The notes beneath the pieces are model-generated. The model saw only the letters and a program-made list of their open reading frames with translations, had not been told where the DNA came from and searched no databases. A stretch of 64,000 nucleotides of DNA from Vibrio toranzoniae. GTDB lineage: Bacteria > Pseudomonadota > Gammaproteobacteria > Enterobacterales > Vibrionaceae. Below are positions 59,939-64,000 of this stretch, in pieces. The stretch covers positions 620,001-684,000 of the forward strand of contig NZ_AP025515.1 in assembly GCF_024347655.1 (NCBI RefSeq). Reading direction: 5' to 3'. The position numbers were made by a program, and so were the translations under genes. Each line of letters opens with the position of its first letter. Positions within the stretch are counted from its first letter, which is position 1.

Positions 59939-60586
59939 ATGCAGCTTTATATCGCAAACCAGAACTACTCAACTTGGTCACTTCGCGCATGGCTCATATT
60001 CGACCATTACAACCTCAACGCAGACATTGTTAAGCTCAAGCTGTTCACCTCAGATTTTTACGACACGTTAGCGAAAGTGACACCGACAGCCAAAGTCCCG
60101 ACCTTAGTTGATGGCGACGTTGCGGTGTGGGATTCATTGGCAATTCTCGAATACGTTAACGATGCCTATTTGAATGGTGCAGCCTGGCCAACTTCCGTTG
60201 CAGAACGCGCCCTCGCCCGTGCAATCTCGGCAGAAATGCACTCTGGATTTTTTAACATCAGAAATGAGTTACCAATGAACTGCCGAGCCAAAAGAAAGCT
60301 CACGCTGAGTGATGGCGCACTGAAAGACATCGCTCGCATCGACGCAATATGGTCTGCACAAGTGGAACAATACCCAGAGGGATGGTTGTTTGGTGAATGG
60401 TCGATTGCCGATGCGATGTATGCACCTGTAGCACTGCGCGCAGAAACCTATGGCATCCAGCTTTCGGAAAAAGCCCAGCAGTATCAACAACGCGTGCTCA
60501 ACAGCCCATCAATACAAAAATGGCTAGCAGAGGCGAGCTTAGAAAGCGATGTGGTTGAAGAAGATGAAGCTGGGGAGCCTATGTAA
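59939..60586 (+). CDS. Glutathione S-transferase family protein
   Basis: A 215-aa glutathione transferase. The N-terminal thioredoxin-like domain has NYSTWSLRAWLIFDHYNL, with a catalytic-type Ser near residue 11, and the cis-Pro glutathione-binding motif TAKVPTLVDGDVAVWDSLAILEYV. The C-terminal helical domain contains GEWSIADAMYAPVALRAE. It probably conjugates or reduces an electrophile with glutathione; the substrate is unknown. It is divergent from a LysR gene. Confidence 0.92.
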   Translation: MQLYIANQNYSTWSLRAWLIFDHYNLNADIVKLKLFTSDFYDTLAKVTPTAKVPTLVDGDVAVWDSLAILEYVNDAYLNGAAWPTSVAERALARAISAEMHSGFFNIRNELPMNCRAKRKLTLSDGALKDIARIDAIWSAQVEQYPEGWLFGEWSIADAMYAPVALRAETYGIQLSEKAQQYQQRVLNSPSIQKWLAEASLESDVVEEDEAGEPM

Positions 60587-60601
60587 AATACCGCCCCTTT
60601 C

Positions 60602-60630
60602 AAGGCTCACGACTCTGTGAGCCTTCCTAT
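60602..60630 (+). terminator. Terminator of the glutathione transferase gene
   Basis: A 9-bp stem AAGGCTCAC / GTGAGCCTT with a 6-base loop lies 15 bases after the stop. The T run is short. Confidence 0.65.
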
Positions 60631-60726
60631 AAACCACATTAATGTAGTCGATTGTGATCGCCTAATCACAATGTGCAGACCTGATTGTTTATATTCAACA
60701 AAATTCAAATCATTAAGATAAACATC

Positions 60727-62169
60727 ATGTTACGAGCAACCATCGCATTACTCAGCGTGACCAGTTTCGCTGTATCTGCCAATGTCACCCTTCCCTCTGG
60801 AGAAAACTGGCTCAACCATACGACAGAAGGCTTAGCGCCTTACTGGCTAATGCCTAGCGCACAGGGAGAACCGATAGGCAACTTCCCGACTTTCCGTTGT
60901 GATGATGGAACATTGCTTGATGTTTCTAACGTTTGTCCTGAGTTAGACAAAGGCTGGATCACGCCGCACTTTGGTAAAGAGTTCACACGAATGAAATCAC
61001 GCCAGACCTATACCTATGGAGTGCTCTACCACCTTACTGGCAATAAGCAGGCATTGGCGCTCGCCAAGCAAGGGGCTTACTACCTTATTGAACACTTAGA
61101 AGATCAGCAAAATGGCGGCTTCATCAGCTTCACTAAAGATGGTAAAGCAGGATTGGAGTGGCAACAGCGAACGGCTCAAGATCAAGCGTATGCACTGGTT
61201 GGATTGGCGATGTACTACTATCTCACCCAAGACAAACAGGTAGAAGAAGCGCTCATCGCCCAACAAGCTTTTATCTTTGATAAATATCGACTTAGCGACA
61301 ACAGCGGCTTAGCGTGGGTACTTGCTGACGGCGAAGATAGCAAAGCCACACGACGTGAATTGGTCGCGCAACTTGATCAGGTTAACGGTTACATGCTGTT
61401 AGTCGCTCCCCTGCTAAAAGAGCCCACCAAGACACAATGGCTTGATGACCTGAATTGGCTCACGCAAACCATGGTCGAGCACTACCACTCCGAAGATGAA
61501 CAACGCTTCTACGGTGCCATTCACAGCAAAGCAGCCAAGATGCCGAACGCCAATCACAACGATTTTGGACACACCATCAAAGCGTATTGGATGACTTATC
61601 TTACGGGCCAAGCATTGGATAATTCCGAATGGAAAGAATTCGGTATGAATGGGATGAAGCACACCTTAGACCAAGCTCAATATCAGAAAGAGTTCGTGCG
61701 CGTATCCCAATATTTTGGCGAAGAACTTCAGAATGCATGGCAAGGACAAGATATTACGGGCTGGCAAAGCAGACCAAACACGAACTGGGCGTCATCATGG
61801 GAATGGGCAGAGCTCGATCAAGCCGCAATGACGGTTTCGCTGATCGATGGCTCAATGAAAGATGTCCTGCAATACACACTACCGACGTTTCATGATGTAT
61901 GGGTTGATCACAAATATGGCGGCGTAGGGCTTGAACCCAAACGCACTAAGGCTTTCCACTGGGGTAATGGCTATCATCAATTTGAACATGCGTTGATCGG
62001 TTATTTGTATGCTCGACAAAAGGAAGGTAAACCCGCTGTACTTCACTACGCAAGGCCAACCAATAGCGAGATTCCATTGGAACCGTATTACTATCATGGG
62101 GATGTGGTGAAACTAGATAAACTTGGGGATGGCTCGCAGGCAGTCAGCTTCAGTAATATTCGACCTTAG
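60727..62169 (+). CDS. Secreted AGE-fold (N-acylglucosamine 2-epimerase-like) protein
   Basis: A 480-aa protein with a signal peptide (ALLSVTSFAVSANVTL) and the alternating helical pattern of the (alpha/alpha)6 barrel seen in AGE and cellobiose epimerases. Matching elements are RMKSRQTYTYGVLYHLTG, AQDQAYALVGLAMYYY, NHNDFGHTIKAYWM and KAFHWGNGYHQFEHALIG. Known AGE epimerases are mostly cytoplasmic, so a periplasmic form is unusual; it could be an epimerase, hydrolase or lyase on a polysaccharide fragment. I chose the ATG at 60727 because the signal peptide starts there, although the ribosome binding site is weak. It is convergent with scrB. Confidence 0.78.
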   Translation: MLRATIALLSVTSFAVSANVTLPSGENWLNHTTEGLAPYWLMPSAQGEPIGNFPTFRCDDGTLLDVSNVCPELDKGWITPHFGKEFTRMKSRQTYTYGVLYHLTGNKQALALAKQGAYYLIEHLEDQQNGGFISFTKDGKAGLEWQQRTAQDQAYALVGLAMYYYLTQDKQVEEALIAQQAFIFDKYRLSDNSGLAWVLADGEDSKATRRELVAQLDQVNGYMLLVAPLLKEPTKTQWLDDLNWLTQTMVEHYHSEDEQRFYGAIHSKAAKMPNANHNDFGHTIKAYWMTYLTGQALDNSEWKEFGMNGMKHTLDQAQYQKEFVRVSQYFGEELQNAWQGQDITGWQSRPNTNWASSWEWAELDQAAMTVSLIDGSMKDVLQYTLPTFHDVWVDHKYGGVGLEPKRTKAFHWGNGYHQFEHALIGYLYARQKEGKPAVLHYARPTNSEIPLEPYYYHGDVVKLDKLGDGSQAVSFSNIRP

Positions 62170-62265
62170 CGTTGGTTGTTTGCTCTAAATGGACTTGAGA
62201 TGCAGGGCAACAGGGAATGGACAAGGTCAGAGAGTTAGCGCAATAGTGATGTCGCAGACCAAACA

Positions 62266-62294
62266 AAAGCCGCTGTTGAACAGCGGCTTTCTTG
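62266..62294. terminator. Bidirectional terminator between AGE-like gene and scrB
   Basis: A 10-bp stem AAAGCCGCTG / CAGCGGCTTT with a 5-base loop lies between convergent genes. Confidence 0.9.
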
Positions 62295-62311
62295 ATGAAG
62301 ATAAACGGGGT

Positions 62312-63757
62312 TTAATCGTCTAGCCCTTTAATTGGGCTCATCGAGTGATAAACGGTGTTCACGTCACCAGTCATCGACAATGAACTCAAATCATCAATGA
62401 AGAAACGGCTGGTCATTGTGTGCTTACCGCCATTGATAAAGATTTCGATCACTGACTTATCAACATAAACCTCGATGGTTTGCTTAATGCTCAACCTCGG
62501 AGCTTTTCTCACCGAGCCAAACTCTTCCGCGTAGAGTTGAGACATCTTACTGCGATCAAGCATGAACTCCGTTTCCGTGGCACTGAACACGATGTTATCA
62601 CCCGCAGCATTAGCAAGCGTTAACTCAAACTCGTCCGTTTCCGTTTCAAGCTGAACCATGAAGCTGGTTGTATCCAGTTCAACAACGCTCTCAACCGCAA
62701 CTGCTTCGCCTTGTAACGCTTTCAATTCAGGTAAAGCCGATTGCACCAGATAACCATCTTGGATGTGAAGCTCACGTGGCAACGACAACATGCCCGCCCA
62801 CTGATGCTCATTAGATGGTGTATCAATCTCAGGCAGACCAATCCAAGCAATCAGAATGCGGCGACCTTTATCATCTAAGTAAGTCTGTGGTGCATAGAAA
62901 TCGAAGCCATAATCTGGCTGCGCAATATCTTGATGGTTTTCCAGTTCTACCGAATCAAGATTTAGGCGGTCACCGACAATATAAGCCACCGAGTAGATGT
63001 TTTTGAAATCGTATGGGTTTTCGCTAGACACACCTTGTGGAGAAAACAGCATCACCGACTGATTGTCTATTTCAAAAAAATCTGGGCATTCCCACATATA
63101 GCCAAGATTGTTGTAACGAGTTTGAATTGGACCTTTGTGCTGCCAATTCATCAGGTCTCGACTGCAATATAAAGCCATTGAGCCAGTCTTTTGAGGCGTT
63201 TGAGCACCCACAACCATAAGGTAATCGTCACCCTGTTTCCACACTTTTGGGTCGCGGAAATGTTCGGTGTAGTGATCGTTTTCGATAACCACGCCATGCT
63301 TTTCTATTTTGCCGTCAGCAGACATCTTGGCAAAACATTGAGTTGGCACTCGCAACCAATTTTCATCGCGCTTGTTCCCCGTAAAGAACAACAATGCATT
63401 GTCGTTTTCAACCAATGCACCACCAGAGTAAACACCATGAGAGTCGTAATCTTGGTCTGGGTGCAGGGCAATGCCGTGGTCTTCGAAATGAATGAAGTCT
63501 TTGGTGGAAAGGTGGTACCAGTACTTCATACCATGAACTGGGCCAACTGGCGTCCATTGGTAAAATAGATGGTGATCATCATTAAAGAAACACAAGCCAT
63601 TCGGATCATTAAGCAGACCAAACTTAGGCGCAATATGGTAGCTCGGATAGCCAGCATCTTGTTTACGAAGATTGACCATCTCATCAATACTGTCTTGTGC
63701 AACCTCTTCTATACGACGATATCTTTGCTCTACCGTCCAGTTCGAGTTCAAACTCAT
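62312..63757 (-). CDS. scrB: Sucrose-6-phosphate hydrolase (GH32)
   Basis: A 481-aa glycoside hydrolase of family 32 that splits sucrose-6-phosphate (or sucrose) into glucose(-6-phosphate) and fructose. The three acid motifs are present: nucleophile D51 in LNDPNG (49-54), transition-state stabiliser in FRDPKV (about 168) and acid/base E223 in WECPDF. A C-terminal beta-sandwich follows. I chose the ATG at 63757 because AGGAG lies 6 bases upstream; a longer frame to 63886 reads through the upstream kinase gene. It overlaps the fructokinase stop by 4 bases, so the two are co-translated. Confidence 0.94.
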   Translation of the reverse strand: MSLNSNWTVEQRYRRIEEVAQDSIDEMVNLRKQDAGYPSYHIAPKFGLLNDPNGLCFFNDDHHLFYQWTPVGPVHGMKYWYHLSTKDFIHFEDHGIALHPDQDYDSHGVYSGGALVENDNALLFFTGNKRDENWLRVPTQCFAKMSADGKIEKHGVVIENDHYTEHFRDPKVWKQGDDYLMVVGAQTPQKTGSMALYCSRDLMNWQHKGPIQTRYNNLGYMWECPDFFEIDNQSVMLFSPQGVSSENPYDFKNIYSVAYIVGDRLNLDSVELENHQDIAQPDYGFDFYAPQTYLDDKGRRILIAWIGLPEIDTPSNEHQWAGMLSLPRELHIQDGYLVQSALPELKALQGEAVAVESVVELDTTSFMVQLETETDEFELTLANAAGDNIVFSATETEFMLDRSKMSQLYAEEFGSVRKAPRLSIKQTIEVYVDKSVIEIFINGGKHTMTSRFFIDDLSSLSMTGDVNTVYHSMSPIKGLDD

Positions 63758-64000
63758 ACACTCTCCTCGACGGCATTCGTATTTGAAGCGTCTTTTTGAA
63801 TAAACTGAGTGAGAGCCTCTTGCGTTGGAAGTGCGGTCATTGCGCCTTTTTGCGTGGTTGCCAGTGCACCGCAACCATTCGCCCACAGGATTGCAGAATC
63901 GACAACTTGTTGATTATTCCACTCTTCATGTTGAGAAAGCTTTGCAAGCAAACCGCCAACAAAAGCATCGCCTGCGCCCGTGGTATCCACTGGCGTCACT
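63754..64000 (-). CDS. Fructokinase (PfkB family), C-terminal part only
   Basis: The frame is open to the right edge of the window, so only the last 82 or so residues are seen. They contain the PfkB signature VDTTGAGDAFVGGLLAKL with the catalytic Asp of GAGD, followed by SAILWANGCGALATTQKGAMTALPT. Together with the overlapping scrB this points to fructokinase (scrK/cscK type), which phosphorylates the fructose released by ScrB. The stop overlaps the scrB start (ATGA). Confidence 0.9.
   Translation of the reverse strand, partial: VTPVDTTGAGDAFVGGLLAKLSQHEEWNNQQVVDSAILWANGCGALATTQKGAMTALPTQEALTQFIQKDASNTNAVEESV

Noticed and set aside
1..64000. tRNA, rRNA, CRISPR arrays and prophage
   Set aside because: None was seen on reading; gene content and spacing are those of ordinary chromosomal DNA.

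Overview
The window looks like a piece of a Vibrio chromosome, probably of the Splendidus clade. This rests on remembered families and neighbourhoods (DUF3012 lipoprotein, DUF3010, OmpW, many LysR regulators, two chemoreceptors, paired GGDEF/EAL proteins, a fructose-family PTS cluster with manA, a sucrose operon), not on a search. Coding density is high. I see no rRNA, tRNA, CRISPR array, phage or intact insertion sequence. The only mobile-looking item is a 262-bp MITE-like element at 46905-47166. Both ends cut through genes.

Layout. 1-7.1 kb: a partial unknown gene, two LysR/oxidoreductase divergent pairs, a bicupin protein and a large beta-propeller lipoprotein. 7.3-11.7 kb: ompW with a perfect FNR box, glgC, a short HPF-type ribosome protein followed by an 18-bp tandem repeat, a small DUF3012 lipoprotein and a HAD phosphatase. 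11.9-19.4 kb: a PhnCDEE-type ABC importer and, upstream on the same strand, an NtrC-family response regulator and a histidine kinase with a large periplasmic domain. The 600-bp gap between them holds two sigma-54 promoter candidates, three copies of a near-palindromic repeat, a strong terminator and a 19-codon ORF with an ideal ribosome binding site. I consider this the most interesting region.

19.8-22.9 kb: dgcA, dgcN and a LysR regulator, matching the marine D-glutamate catabolic cluster (D-Glu to N-acetyl-D-Glu to N-acetyl-L-Glu). 23.1-33.3 kb: an RNA methyltransferase, two chemoreceptors (Cache-like and NIT), a LysR, DUF3010, a DMT exporter divergent from a MocR-type regulator, a 57-aa zinc-ribbon protein and a TetR regulator. 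33.5-43.4 kb: a fructose/mannose-family PTS cluster with three permeases, a free EIIB, an HPr-like/EIIA fusion, an AraC regulator and mannose-6-phosphate isomerase. 43.6-46.5 kb: a c-di-GMP pair, one phosphodiesterase with a degenerate GGDEF domain and one apparent diguanylate cyclase.

46.9-49.7 kb: the MITE-like element, an OppA/MppA-like peptide-binding protein and divergent MpaA-like murein peptide amidase. 49.9-55.2 kb: an unknown secreted protein, an SMR exporter, the glutathione-dependent formaldehyde pathway (adhC, fghA), a small membrane-anchored protein and a NUDT6-like Nudix protein. 55.3-64 kb: an ExaC/AldB-type aldehyde dehydrogenase with a divergent AcoR-like sigma-54 activator, a LysR/glutathione-transferase pair, a secreted AGE-fold protein, and a sucrose operon (fructokinase, cut by the window end, then scrB).

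Themes: scavenging (phosphonate-like ligands, D-Glu, murein peptides, sugars), two sigma-54 circuits and many divergent regulator/target pairs. Starts were moved from the longest frame where a better ribosome binding site or family alignment supported it; this is stated in each entry.
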